From assembly GCA_002371675.1 (NCBI GenBank), contig DFGE01000002.1:62001-126000 (forward strand): a stretch of 64,000 nucleotides of DNA, in the 5' to 3' direction. Below, piece by piece: positions 25,049 through 34,222 of this stretch. Position numbers and translations under genes: made by a program. Every line of letters begins with the position of its first letter. Within the stretch, counting starts at the first letter, position 1. Source of the stretch: Clostridiales bacterium UBA3758 (lineage in GTDB: Bacteria; Bacillota; Clostridia; Oscillospirales; Oscillospiraceae). The notes below the pieces were generated by a model. The model made no database searches, was not told the origin of the DNA, and saw nothing but the letters and a program-made list of their open reading frames with translations.

Positions 25049-26296
25049 ATGACCAGAAAGATCCTATGTCTGATTCTTTCGCTCTCCATGATACTCTCAT
25101 TGGCCGCCTGCAGCAAGCAGAGCGAGAAGCCGGTGGCCGCCGATCCCGGCGAAAGCGTGCCGGAACCGCTGGAAACGTCCTTGCCCGTCTCCCCGCTGCC
25201 GGAGGAGGAAAAAACGGTGATCACACTGGCGACCGCTTATATGGACGGGCCGCTGTACACCATGATCCGGCAGTTCAACGAGCAAAGCCCTGACTGCCGG
25301 GTGGAAACCCGCGTATACGAATTCGGGTCCTGGGACAAGCTGCGCGTGGAGATTATGGCCGGGCAGGGACCGGATATGATCGACACGGTTTCTCTCGCGC
25401 TGGGCGGAGAGCAGTCGCTGTATCTGGAAGATTTGTTGCCTTTTCTTGAGCGCGACCCGGAGCTTTCCGCGGATGACTTCATCCCCGCCGTACTGGAGGC
25501 CATGACGGAAGACGGCAAGCTCTATACGCTCACACCATCTTTCTTCCTCAGTGCGGTACTGGATTATGATGGCGCGGCACAGTCGGGCTTGAGCTTTGAG
25601 GAATATGAAAGAGCTCTTGGCCCGGCTCCTGATGTGGGCGACATTTTTCCGGTTCCCAGTGCCATGCAGAACTTCCGTGAGGCCTTCCCGGTGATCGAAA
25701 ACGACGTGGTGAACGGAAATGACGTGGACACAGCGGTTCTGAGAGGATGGCTGCAGTTTTGCAAGGACGCGCCGAGCCTGGGTGTCCGGCACGAAGAGAT
25801 CGGCGCCTGCGGGCGGCTTCCGGCCATTCGCACCTATATCTCCGATGACGCCGAGCTGGTCGGCTGGCCCGCGCAGAAAAGCAGCGGCTTTTATGTCATG
25901 CAGGGAGCGGGTTTCTTTAACACCGGTATGCTGGCTGACAGCACGCACAAGGAGGAAGCCTGGCGCTTCATGCGCTATGCTCTCTTCGCCTATTACGGCG
26001 ACATCTTTGGCCGGGACGCACCGGGCGGCTTCGACGATTTTCCGGTGCTGAAGGATCTCTTTGAGGCGCATCTGCAAAAGGGACTTGAAGATCAGGACTA
26101 TCCGATTACCGAGCAGGACGCACAGCGCCTGCGGGAAATCGTCTACGGGATCGACGTTCCCAGTTTCAAGCACGAAGGACTTCTGACAGTATTATTGCCG
26201 CTGGCCGAAGCCTACTTTTCGGGACAGCGCAATCTGGATGAGACGGTCACGCAGATGGAGTCGAAGATCCGGCTGTATGTGGCCGAACATGACTGA
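25049..26296 (+). CDS. SBP lipoprotein, short form without propeller
   Basis: The 415-residue lipoprotein (lipobox LAAC, Cys21) lacks the N-terminal propeller part: after a short Pro/Glu linker the solute-binding domain starts at about residue 55 (KTVITLATAYMDGPLYTMIR) and continues with FNEQSPDCRVETRV, MAGQGPDMIDTVSLALGG and LYLEDLLPFLERDPELSADD, ending MESKIRLYVAEHD. The length is normal for a family-1 SBP. An AAAGGAGGT site precedes the ATG, and the first of two SBP promoters lies just upstream. It may represent the ancestral form of the family, or one that lost the propeller. Confidence 0.82.
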   Translation: MTRKILCLILSLSMILSLAACSKQSEKPVAADPGESVPEPLETSLPVSPLPEEEKTVITLATAYMDGPLYTMIRQFNEQSPDCRVETRVYEFGSWDKLRVEIMAGQGPDMIDTVSLALGGEQSLYLEDLLPFLERDPELSADDFIPAVLEAMTEDGKLYTLTPSFFLSAVLDYDGAAQSGLSFEEYERALGPAPDVGDIFPVPSAMQNFREAFPVIENDVVNGNDVDTAVLRGWLQFCKDAPSLGVRHEEIGACGRLPAIRTYISDDAELVGWPAQKSSGFYVMQGAGFFNTGMLADSTHKEEAWRFMRYALFAYYGDIFGRDAPGGFDDFPVLKDLFEAHLQKGLEDQDYPITEQDAQRLREIVYGIDVPSFKHEGLLTVLLPLAEAYFSGQRNLDETVTQMESKIRLYVAEHD

Positions 26297-26310
26297 AGCG
26301 ACAAATGATT

Positions 26311-26340
26311 TGTAACAAAAGCACGAAAAAAAGCGTTTAT
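26311..26340 (+). promoter_or_regulatory. ECF-type promoter of second SBP gene
   Basis: TGTAAC (26311-26316), 18 nt, GTTTAT (26335-26340) matches in spacing the promoters of the divergent modules. It lies in the 65-bp gap between the two tandem SBP genes, followed by GAAGGAG. Confidence 0.65.
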
Positions 26341-26361
26341 AGAAGTGAAGGAGTTTCTGCT

Positions 26362-28536
26362 ATGAGCAAAAAACTGATTTGCATGCTTCTTGCATGCCTG
26401 ATGATACTCTCCCTTTCCGCCTGCGGCAAGCAGACGGAACAGCCTGCCGAACTGGTCGTCGAGGGGAACGCCGTTCCCGGCTACATCCCCTCGGAAATCT
26501 CCGTCCCCAAAGAGCTCGGCAGGGTAAACAGCGAATGGGATGCGCAAGGAGACACGCTGTTCCTCTCCGGCTATACGGGCGAAGCCCTGATCGGCTGCTA
26601 TGATACCGTAAACGACGAGTGGACGCTGCTTACCTATGACAGCAACGCGATCCCCGGTTCCGTTGTGCTGCGTGGTCTGTCCGTCTCGGGCAATGCGGTC
26701 TGGGCGCTGTTGGAGAGCCAAACCGAGCAGTCGATGGAGTCTCAATATTGGATGTACTTCTGCGACAGAACGCAGGGCAGCACCGGCAGCGTACAGGTGA
26801 TCCCATTTTCGGGTGGCGAGTCAACAGAGGCTTCCGGTCTGTATTTTTCGGGAATCCTTGCTTTAGATGAAAACCGGGCGATCCTCTGCGCCGGTGAACA
26901 GGGCTATGTCGTAGACCGAGAGATGAATCTGCAGCAGAAATTGGATCTGCAGGGCACCGTCTTTCAAAGCAGCTTACGCTCCGGAACGGAGCGTCTGTAT
27001 CACACGGGGCATATGGATGGGCAGAACTATGTCGTGGGAACCTGCAGCTTTGCCCCCGAAACCCTGAGCTTCAGCCCCGCGCGGGAGCTGGAGTTTGCAG
27101 GCAGCTTTTTCAGTGAAAACGGCCGCTGGATCAACAGCGTGGATGGTACGGTCTGTGAGATCGACCCGGAGAGCGGTGCGGTAAAGGAACGGCTTTTCCG
27201 CTGGATCGACGTGGCATTGAGCTATGCCAGCAAGGGTGGGTATGCGCTGTTTGAAAACAGCGCCGGGGACTTTTTCTATCCTGTCATGGATGGAAAATCC
27301 GTGATCAAAGTTACGCAAGGAATGATCAAGGAGCGGCAGACGCTCGTTCTGGGCAGCTTTGGCGGTGCGCAGGCTGGCTTTTTGATAGATCCGGAAACCG
27401 GCATTTCCCGTGACCTGCTGGACGCCGTGATCCGCTTCAACAATACGAATCCCGACTACAAGGTGGAGATCCAGAAGCTCGATTTCGACGCTGAAGGACA
27501 GCGAGACAAGCGCCTCATTGAGCTTGCCACAGGCAGCGGCATCGACATTCTGGACACCGCCGGACTGCCGGAGCTCAGTCTGGACAGTGGCCTGCTCCTG
27601 GATATGCTTCCGTATCTTGATGCAGACCCTGACCTGAGCCGGGAGGATTTCATTCAGCCCCTGCTGAACGCCATGCTGAAAAACGGCGGGCTCTATGAAC
27701 TGACTGCGCGGGTCACTCTCATCGGCTTTGCCGCGCACCCGGATCGCTTCCCAGGACGCGACGCCTGGACGGTGGAGGAAGCGACAGAGCAGATGCGGGA
27801 AATGCCGGACAACTGGCAGCTTTTCCCCTCATGGCAGGACCGGGAGGTTCTTCTGGACATGCTGGCCAAGATGGCCACGGCGGAGTTCGTGGATTGGGAA
27901 AACGGCAGCAGTTCCTTCGACAGCCCGGAATTCAAGGCATGGTTGCAGCTTGTGAAGGATGCGCCTTACAGCGCGGAGTATACCGAAGATCCGCAGCTTC
28001 TGTATATGAGCTGGGATCTTGCCGCGAACACCGGGGCGACGATCCGCATGGCGCTGCAGAACGATTACGTTTATTGCGGCTTCCCCGGCACGAGCGGCAG
28101 CGGCTGTTATTTCATCCAGCTCGGAACCGGCCCGGATCAATTTCGGACAACGGCAGGCGCGGCGACGCGCCTCGGCATTATGGCTTCCTCTCAGCACCCG
28201 GACGGCGCGTGGCAGCTCATCCGTCTGCTGCTGACAAACGCCGCGGAGAGTAATATCATGAACGGAATTCCCGTGCTGCAAAGCAGCTTTGAGGCCGCTT
28301 TGCAGGCAAGCATCTCGGATCAGATCGTGCAGGGCTTTGATAACTTCAACGCCGACGACGCGCAAAGACTGCGGGAGCTTGTGTATGCGACGGACAAGCT
28401 GGTGCGCTGCGACGAAACGCTGCTTGACATGATTAAAACGAACGCGCGGGCCTACTTCGGCGGCCAAATCAGCCTTGACGAGGCAGCCGACCGTATCCAA
28501 AGCAGCGCAAGGCTGTACGTCGCCGAGCAGGGCTGA
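26362..28536 (+). CDS. Propeller-SBP lipoprotein (family-1 solute-binding domain)
   Basis: Start chosen at the ATG at 26362 (MSKKLICMLLACLMILSLSA, Cys21) after GAAGGAG; a longer frame runs through the promoter. The 724-residue protein has a propeller-like first half (GDTLFLSGYTGEALIGCYDT, SGILALDENRAILCAG) and a solute-binding second half from about residue 325: LDAVIRFNNTNPDYKVEIQK, GSGIDILDTAGLPELSLDSG, LSREDFIQPLLNAMLKNGGL, AWTVEEA, ending IQSSARLYVAEQG. It is a close relative of the protein at 20999. It probably responds to the divergent sigma factor through its own promoter. Confidence 0.8.
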   Translation: MSKKLICMLLACLMILSLSACGKQTEQPAELVVEGNAVPGYIPSEISVPKELGRVNSEWDAQGDTLFLSGYTGEALIGCYDTVNDEWTLLTYDSNAIPGSVVLRGLSVSGNAVWALLESQTEQSMESQYWMYFCDRTQGSTGSVQVIPFSGGESTEASGLYFSGILALDENRAILCAGEQGYVVDREMNLQQKLDLQGTVFQSSLRSGTERLYHTGHMDGQNYVVGTCSFAPETLSFSPARELEFAGSFFSENGRWINSVDGTVCEIDPESGAVKERLFRWIDVALSYASKGGYALFENSAGDFFYPVMDGKSVIKVTQGMIKERQTLVLGSFGGAQAGFLIDPETGISRDLLDAVIRFNNTNPDYKVEIQKLDFDAEGQRDKRLIELATGSGIDILDTAGLPELSLDSGLLLDMLPYLDADPDLSREDFIQPLLNAMLKNGGLYELTARVTLIGFAAHPDRFPGRDAWTVEEATEQMREMPDNWQLFPSWQDREVLLDMLAKMATAEFVDWENGSSSFDSPEFKAWLQLVKDAPYSAEYTEDPQLLYMSWDLAANTGATIRMALQNDYVYCGFPGTSGSGCYFIQLGTGPDQFRTTAGAATRLGIMASSQHPDGAWQLIRLLLTNAAESNIMNGIPVLQSSFEAALQASISDQIVQGFDNFNADDAQRLRELVYATDKLVRCDETLLDMIKTNARAYFGGQISLDEAADRIQSSARLYVAEQG

Positions 28537-28607
28537 GCCGTTAAGAAAGCTTAAGAGACAGTCTCGTGCCAGATATGGTAAAATACAGCAGAAAAAGGGG
28601 TGTAGGT

Positions 28608-29939
28608 ATGGCTTCTCTGAAACACTATTTGCAGATCGGCGGGAAATATGGCCTCCTTTCTCTGCTGCTGTCCGGACTGCTTTATGTTCTTTTTGTGCTG
28701 CGGCCTTGGAAAAAGCGAGAACTGGATAAGTCTTTTCGAATCAAGTGGTTTTTGACACTGTGGTATCTTTGCATTCTGGCACTTGTTGTGTTCGGCAACC
28801 GCTCGCCTTTAATCCATGCAAGTAATATACATCCGTTTGAAGCGCTCCATGAGGCCCTTACCAGCGCTGACCGGCACGCGGCAATTCAGCTCTTACTGAA
28901 TATCCTTGCCTTTGTTCCGCTTGGATTGCTTCTCGTCTGGCACGCGCAGAGCATAAGAAAGGGAAAGCGGCTCTATTTGCTGGCGATTCTGTTTCCTTCG
29001 CTGATCGAATGCACACAGTACGTTGCACGGCTTGGCGCGATGGACATCGACGACCTGCTCGCAAACAGCCTCGGTGCGATCTGGGGATTATGCCTCGGAG
29101 AGTGCTATACAAACCTCAAAAGCCGAAAGCCGGTGCTGACTTCAGCCTTCGCAGCGATACTGCCTGTAGCTGCCCTTGTCGCCGGACTGCTGTGGCTGTC
29201 GGCGCGCCCCTGTGGATTCGTGCGGCAGGATTTCCCTGACCATACACACGGGAAGCCGCAGGAGGTTAAGCTTGAGGCACTGGACGGGCAACTGCCCGCG
29301 AGCGTGACTATCTATCAGCTTGTCAGCCCGCCGAGAAGCGAGGCAGAAGCGACTGCCGACCGTCTGTTTGAAGCGCTCGGCCGGGCAAGGAAAGCGGACT
29401 CTTCGGATGTCTATGACGATCTTGCGGTCTACCGGGCTGAAGGCTCTAACGAGTACCTTTGGTACTATTACACCGGTCAATTTGATCTGTACATTCCTAA
29501 CGGGCTGCCTACAGAGGGGACCGCAGCAGATACGGCTTTGCAGGTACTGGAGCACGCGGGCTATTCGTTCCCGGAGCCAAGTGAAGTGGGAGAAAACAGT
29601 CTTGTCTGGCACTTCGTCCCGTCAAGCGGCATGCTCTATGATGGGATGATCCAGGTAATAAGCGGTGCAGACAGCATCACTAAGATATCAATGAAGGTCA
29701 ACGCTCTCCAGCGTAGCTCGGACTGCGCTGCCTTGGATACGGCGGGGCTGGAAAAAGCGCTGCGACAAGGTCGCTTCTCTATCCTGGATGGAACAAATGC
29801 TGCGCAGATCCGTCAGCTCGAATGCCGGAGCGCTGAACTCACGTGGAGCATTGACGGGAAAGGCTATTATCATCCACTTCTTCGGATTAACTGCCTGATC
29901 GACGGGGAGCCGAGCCAAATCCTCGCCCCGGTCTTTTGA
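28608..29939 (+). CDS. VanZ-like membrane protein with C-terminal extracytoplasmic domain
   Basis: Start chosen at the ATG at 28608 behind AAAGGGGTGTAGG. The 443-residue protein has an N-terminal VanZ-like region (about residues 1-190) with five hydrophobic helices and the family's conserved pieces: NIHPFEALHEAL, LLLNILAFVPLGLLL, SLIECTQYVARLG and DIDDLLANSLGAI. The remaining 250 residues form an exported domain of unknown fold. VanZ-domain proteins are linked to low-level glycopeptide resistance and envelope functions; the specific role here is unknown. A broken regulator gene follows. Confidence 0.8.
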   Translation: MASLKHYLQIGGKYGLLSLLLSGLLYVLFVLRPWKKRELDKSFRIKWFLTLWYLCILALVVFGNRSPLIHASNIHPFEALHEALTSADRHAAIQLLLNILAFVPLGLLLVWHAQSIRKGKRLYLLAILFPSLIECTQYVARLGAMDIDDLLANSLGAIWGLCLGECYTNLKSRKPVLTSAFAAILPVAALVAGLLWLSARPCGFVRQDFPDHTHGKPQEVKLEALDGQLPASVTIYQLVSPPRSEAEATADRLFEALGRARKADSSDVYDDLAVYRAEGSNEYLWYYYTGQFDLYIPNGLPTEGTAADTALQVLEHAGYSFPEPSEVGENSLVWHFVPSSGMLYDGMIQVISGADSITKISMKVNALQRSSDCAALDTAGLEKALRQGRFSILDGTNAAQIRQLECRSAELTWSIDGKGYYHPLLRINCLIDGEPSQILAPVF

Positions 29940-29954
29940 AAGGAATGATTTTGC

Positions 29955-30251
29955 TTGGATACCATGCTTTGCTCAACCAACAGCTTACGGCACAGAGATA
30001 TCACACTTGATCCGCTCAGGCAAAGATGCACTCTTCGCGGAGAGCCTATCCCTCTGACCAACACGGAGTTTGCCATTCTCCGCTTTCTTATGGAGAACAA
30101 GGCGGAGCACGGCTTCGGCCTCCCCGCTGTGCAGCGCATCCTGCAGCAGATGAAAGGAGAACTTGTCATCGACTACAGCGAGCCCTGGTTCCAGGTCGTG
30201 GCGGAGATCCCAAACGAATCCATACGGAACAAAACCAATACACAGCTTTAG
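29955..30251 (+). pseudogene. Chimeric remnant: winged-helix start joined to histidine-kinase ATPase end
   Basis: The frame starts at a TTG without a good binding site. The first 55 or so codons give an OmpR-type winged-helix beginning (PIPLTNTEFAILRFLMENKA), close to the stand-alone protein at 16399. It then switches abruptly to EHGFGLPAVQRILQQMKGEL and WFQVVAEIP, the G2 box and end of a GHKL histidine-kinase ATPase domain. Neither domain is complete. I read this as the product of a deletion that fused a regulator gene to a kinase gene. Confidence 0.65.
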
Positions 30252-30312
30252 CATATAACGAGAGTGCCTGACTCCTACTGGGGGCGTGGCTTTGCCAATG
30301 CTAAGCAGTACC

Positions 30313-30347
30313 AAGAACAGGCGCACCGAAAGGAGTCGCCTGTTCTT
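30313..30347 (+). terminator. Probable terminator
   Basis: An 11-bp stem (AAGAACAGGCG at 30313-30323, CGCCTGTTCTT at 30337-30347) with 13-nt loop, followed by TGCGCC. The T tract is weak. It separates the remnant from the BlaI promoter. Confidence 0.55.
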
Positions 30348-30424
30348 TGCGCCTGCGCCAGTATTTGGAATATTGGCCTTGCGCGACGTGCTTGCCCGCA
30401 AAAGATGATTTCTCAAGAATGCTG

Positions 30425-30471
30425 TTGACATTGTAAACAGATGGTGCTAAGATATGTTTACAAAGTAAACA
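30425..30471 (+). promoter_or_regulatory. BlaI-type promoter/operator
   Basis: TTGACA (30425-30430), 17 nt, TAAGAT (30448-30453). Directly after it is the palindrome TGTTTACAAAGTAAACA (30455-30471), and a half-site TTGTAAACAG lies inside the spacer. This is the arrangement expected for repression by the BlaI-like protein encoded next. Confidence 0.8.
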
Positions 30472-30489
30472 GAAAAGGGAGTGCTTCGA

Positions 30490-30876
30490 ATGCCTGAACA
30501 AACGACCGCCCTGACTGCGGCGGAGTGGAACCTGATGGAGTGCCTGTGGGAGCTCGCGCCCCGAACCGGGCGGGAAGCGGTGGACTATTTGCAAAAAAGC
30601 GTGGGCTGGAGCCGCAGCACCACGCTTACCATGCTGCGCCGGATGACAGAAAAGGGGCTGATCGCCTGCGAGACGGACGGAGAGGTGATGACCTATCGCC
30701 CGCTGATCCGGCGGGAGGACGCGGCCAGGGAGGAGACCCGGAGCTTCCTGGACAGGGTGTATCAAGGCAGCGTCGGATTGATGCTCAACGCCATGACCCG
30801 AGAGCAGAAGCTGAGCCGCCGGGAGATCGAGGAGCTCTATGAGATCCTCCGCCAGGCGGAGGAGGATGCGCCATGA
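30490..30876 (+). CDS. BlaI/MecI/CopY family repressor
   Basis: Start chosen at the ATG at 30490, about 9 nt behind AAAAGGGA. The 128-residue protein has the family's winged helix (LTAAEWNLMECLWELAPRTG, GWSRSTTLTMLRRMTEKGLI) and the C-terminal dimerisation helix with the region cleaved in homologues. The gene overlaps the M56 gene by ATGA, the classical BlaI-BlaR1 pairing. It should bind the TGTTTAC palindrome in its own promoter and be inactivated when the sensor protease fires. Confidence 0.9.
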   Translation: MPEQTTALTAAEWNLMECLWELAPRTGREAVDYLQKSVGWSRSTTLTMLRRMTEKGLIACETDGEVMTYRPLIRREDAAREETRSFLDRVYQGSVGLMLNAMTREQKLSRREIEELYEILRQAEEDAP

Positions 30877-33800
30877 GGACATGGATCCTGTCAGCCTCCG
30901 TGCTGATCGTGCTGATGCTGGGCTTGCGGGCGCTGCTAAAGGGGCGGCTTTCCCTGCGCCTGCGCTATGCCTTGTGGCTGCCGGTGCTGCTGCGGCTGTT
31001 GATCCCCGGGAGCTTCTGGACTGTCCCTCAGTTCACAAGGCCGGTAGCGGCGGACCTCGCTGTGATCGGAGACCCGGTCCAGCGGCGGGAGTACGCGATC
31101 CCCGAGACTCGGGAGCAGGCGTCACTGTTTGTGCTTCCCCAGGAGGATCGGCTGCAGCAGGCGACGCCTCAGACGGCGGCATCCGTGTCGCTTCCGGAGA
31201 CAGCCGCGCCTGACCCGGAGCCTGCCGCCCCGATGGCGGCGCGCTCACACGCTGCGCCGGCGATTGCCTGGCCCGTCCTTCTCCCCTGGATCTGGGGTGC
31301 CGGGGCCGCTGCGGTGCTGGGTGCGGCGCTGGGGTCTGAGCTGCGGTTCAGCCTCCGCCTGCGCCGGAGCCGTCAACGTCTGGAAGATACAGAAACCAGG
31401 CTGCCGGTCTACAGCTGCCCATGGCTGAAAACGCCATGCCTGGCCGGAATCCTTCGCCCTGCTGTTTATCTGCCTGCTGCTCTGCGGGAGGACGAGTCCG
31501 CGCTGCGCCATGCGCTGGCCCATGAGCAGGCCCATCTCCGTCACGGCGATCTGCTTTGGTCTCGGCTGCGCTGCCTCGCCCTGGCCCTGCACTGGTACAA
31601 TCCTCTGGTATGGCTGGCGGCGCTGATGTCCAAGCGAGACGGGGAGCTGGCCTGCGACGAGGGCGCGATTATCCGGCTGGGGGACGCCCAGCGGGCGGCC
31701 TACGGCCGCACCCTGATCCAACTGAGCTGCCCTGAGCGCCTCGGGATCCTCCGTCCCGTCCCAGGCATGGCCAGCGTGGGAAAGACCCTGCGAGAGCGGG
31801 TCCGACTGATCGCAAGCGGCCCCAAACCCACTGCCTGGGCGCTGGTGCTGGCTCTGTCCGTGTCGATTCTGGCAACGGGTTGCTCCTTCTCGGAGAAGAA
31901 GCCGGAGCAGACGGGACCCTTTTATGAATCCGAGTATCGGTCCCTGGATCTGGGCGGGAAGAATGCCACAAGCCTCTTGCTCTCCGGAGAGCGTTTCTAT
32001 ACGGTGGTAACAGAAGAAGGCGAGAGCGGCGCTTTTGAGAGCCGGCTCTACTCCTCGTCCGCAGATGGGAGTGACCGGCGGGAGATCCCCATCCAGACAC
32101 CCATCCTCCCGGAGATCCCGGAGGACGCTGAGGTCCAAAGCTTTTCTCTGGATCAGCTCCTTCCCGGGGCGGACGGATCGATCCTGGCCCTTGGCGGCAC
32201 CTTCTATGGGACCCCCGTTGGGCACGAGTATCTTAACGAAGACGGCACAACAGACTACGCGTACAACTGGCACACCGCGTACTTTGTCCTGTATATCAGC
32301 GCGGAAGGGGAAGTGCTGTCCCAGTTCCCAATCAACGGGCAATGGGGCCCGGTCCGGCCCCAGACGGATGGCCAGGGGAATCTCTACTTAATAGATGAAT
32401 CGGGAGAGCTTCATGTCTACGACACCTCCGGCAGGGAGATCCTGAACCTGCATCCTGCCCAGCACTGGGAGCAGCTTGTGCGCCTGACCGACGGGCGGGC
32501 GGCGGCGGTTTTCCTTAATGGAGGCGCTTCGGAGGTCCACGCTATCGATCCCAAGGACGGGAAGCTGGAGCTCATTGCCCGGATCCCGGACCAGCTGGGG
32601 ATCACAGTCTTTCCCGGCGCCTTCGGCTGGGATGTGCTGGTGAATAACGGCACCATGCTCTATGGGGTGAACGCGGCCGGAGAGCGTGGAACGATAGCCA
32701 CCTGGCTCAACTGTGATTTGAACGGAAACGAGCTCCTGGATATCATTCCCGAGGAGAACGGAGAGGCGATCCACTGCGTTTTTGGGACGCCGTACGTGGA
32801 CGATGGTGATTTCGGCTTTGCGACCATCCGCCAGACGGACGATCCGCCCCGGGAGGATCGTACGGTGCTGACCCTGGCCTGCATGGGTTTGGACGACGAG
32901 ATTGCGGATCTGGTGCTGCACTTCAACCGCACCGAGCCGGACTACCGCATTGAGGTCAAGGATTACAGCGGCTACAACACCGCTGCTTCGCCCAGCGCGG
33001 GCTACACCCTGCTGAACGCGGAGATCGTGGCGGGGAACGTGCCGGACCTCTTCTGCATCCAGGATCTGCCCGTTCGGACCTACGGGGCCCGTGGCCTGTT
33101 GGAAGACCTCTGGCCCTACATCGACGCGGATCAGGAGCTGGGAGGCCGGGACGCGCTGGTGACGCCCCTCTTCTCCGCCATGGAGCAAAAGGGTAAGCTC
33201 TACACCGTCGCCCCCTCTTTTTCCATCTACACCGTGATCGGGCCGAAGGCCATCGTGGGGGATCGGAGCGGCTGGACCATGGAGGAGTTCCGGGAAGCCT
33301 GGAACAAGATGCCGGAGGACTGCACGATCATGGAACCCTGGTTTGGCAGAGAAAGCGCACTGACCACTTCACTCGTTACGCGAGTGGATCAGTTCGTGGA
33401 CTGGACCACGGGCAGCTGCCGTTTTGACAGCGAGGAATTCCGGGATCTGATCCGCTTTGTGGACCTGTTTCCCGAACAGGGGGAATCCGCCGCAAATTAC
33501 GGTGGTAGCGAGTATGAAAGGATCACAGGCGGAGAGCAGATGCTGCTCTTTACGGAGCTGTCATCCTTTGACGATGTGACTTTCCATACGGATTTTTTGG
33601 GTGATCAGGCGGTCTACGTGGGTCTGCCCGGGGCCTCCGGCAACGGCAGCGCCTTTGACGTGCCCTCGGGACTTGCCATGTCCGCAAACTGTCGACACAA
33701 GGAGGCGGCCTGGCGCTTTCTGCGAAGAATGCTGGATGCGGATTGGCAGCTCTCCAATGCGGGAAAGGGAGGGGCTTCGTTCCAGTTCCCCGCGTTTCTC

Positions 33801-34157
33801 ACCAACCGCCGAGCCTTGGAACAGGGCTTCCGGGAAGCGATGCGGGTGGATTATAAAAAGGACGAGAAAGGTCAATACCTTCTGGACGTCAACGGAGAGA
33901 AAATCGAACAGGCCAAGGGTGGCCGATCCATCGGGCTGGACGGAAAGATCGTTCCTGTATACGCCATGACCCAGGAACAGGCGGATCGGCTCCTGGAGCT
34001 GATCGAGGGGACCACATGCATGCGCTATTGGGATGACGCCGTGATGAACGTGGTCTTCGACGAGATCGGGGACTACTACAGCGGGCAAAAGACCCTGGAG
34101 CAGGTCACGGCCGGCATCCAGAAGCGCATGACCATCTACATGGAAGAACAGAAATAA
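30873..34157 (+). CDS. BlaR1-like M56 metallopeptidase fused to propeller and solute-binding domain
   Basis: This 1094-residue protein starts like BlaR1/MecR1: membrane helices near 8-45 and 132-152, then an M56 zinc protease domain with HEQAH at 217-221 and ELACDE at 258-263, and a helix at about 321-337 (WALVLALSVSILATG). What follows is not a penicillin-binding domain but about 310 residues of propeller-like repeats and, from about residue 660 (RTVLTLACMGLDDE), a family-1 solute-binding domain (HFNRTEPDYRIEV, VAGNVPDLFCIQD, GWTMEEF) ending IQKRMTIYMEEQK, as in the free lipoproteins nearby. The fusion implies that ligand binding outside triggers protease cleavage of BlaI inside. Confidence 0.88.
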   Translation: MRTWILSASVLIVLMLGLRALLKGRLSLRLRYALWLPVLLRLLIPGSFWTVPQFTRPVAADLAVIGDPVQRREYAIPETREQASLFVLPQEDRLQQATPQTAASVSLPETAAPDPEPAAPMAARSHAAPAIAWPVLLPWIWGAGAAAVLGAALGSELRFSLRLRRSRQRLEDTETRLPVYSCPWLKTPCLAGILRPAVYLPAALREDESALRHALAHEQAHLRHGDLLWSRLRCLALALHWYNPLVWLAALMSKRDGELACDEGAIIRLGDAQRAAYGRTLIQLSCPERLGILRPVPGMASVGKTLRERVRLIASGPKPTAWALVLALSVSILATGCSFSEKKPEQTGPFYESEYRSLDLGGKNATSLLLSGERFYTVVTEEGESGAFESRLYSSSADGSDRREIPIQTPILPEIPEDAEVQSFSLDQLLPGADGSILALGGTFYGTPVGHEYLNEDGTTDYAYNWHTAYFVLYISAEGEVLSQFPINGQWGPVRPQTDGQGNLYLIDESGELHVYDTSGREILNLHPAQHWEQLVRLTDGRAAAVFLNGGASEVHAIDPKDGKLELIARIPDQLGITVFPGAFGWDVLVNNGTMLYGVNAAGERGTIATWLNCDLNGNELLDIIPEENGEAIHCVFGTPYVDDGDFGFATIRQTDDPPREDRTVLTLACMGLDDEIADLVLHFNRTEPDYRIEVKDYSGYNTAASPSAGYTLLNAEIVAGNVPDLFCIQDLPVRTYGARGLLEDLWPYIDADQELGGRDALVTPLFSAMEQKGKLYTVAPSFSIYTVIGPKAIVGDRSGWTMEEFREAWNKMPEDCTIMEPWFGRESALTTSLVTRVDQFVDWTTGSCRFDSEEFRDLIRFVDLFPEQGESAANYGGSEYERITGGEQMLLFTELSSFDDVTFHTDFLGDQAVYVGLPGASGNGSAFDVPSGLAMSANCRHKEAAWRFLRRMLDADWQLSNAGKGGASFQFPAFLTNRRALEQGFREAMRVDYKKDEKGQYLLDVNGEKIEQAKGGRSIGLDGKIVPVYAMTQEQADRLLELIEGTTCMRYWDDAVMNVVFDEIGDYYSGQKTLEQVTAGIQKRMTIYMEEQK

Positions 34158-34168
34158 AAACCGAACCT

Positions 34169-34222
34169 ATAGAAAGCGGCCGCATTTCAAAAGCAGAGAA
34201 GATGTGGCCGCTTTCTATTTTT
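34169..34222 (+). terminator. Terminator of M56-SBP operon
   Basis: A 17-bp stem with one mismatch (ATAGAAAGCGGCCGCAT at 34169-34185, ATGTGGCCGCTTTCTAT at 34202-34218) followed by TTTTTG. The truncated sigma gene begins directly after it. Confidence 0.85.

Noticed and set aside
25049..28536. Ordinary sugar import operon around the tandem SBP genes
   Set aside because: No permease or ATPase gene is present, and the next gene is VanZ-like. The promoters match those of the sigma modules.
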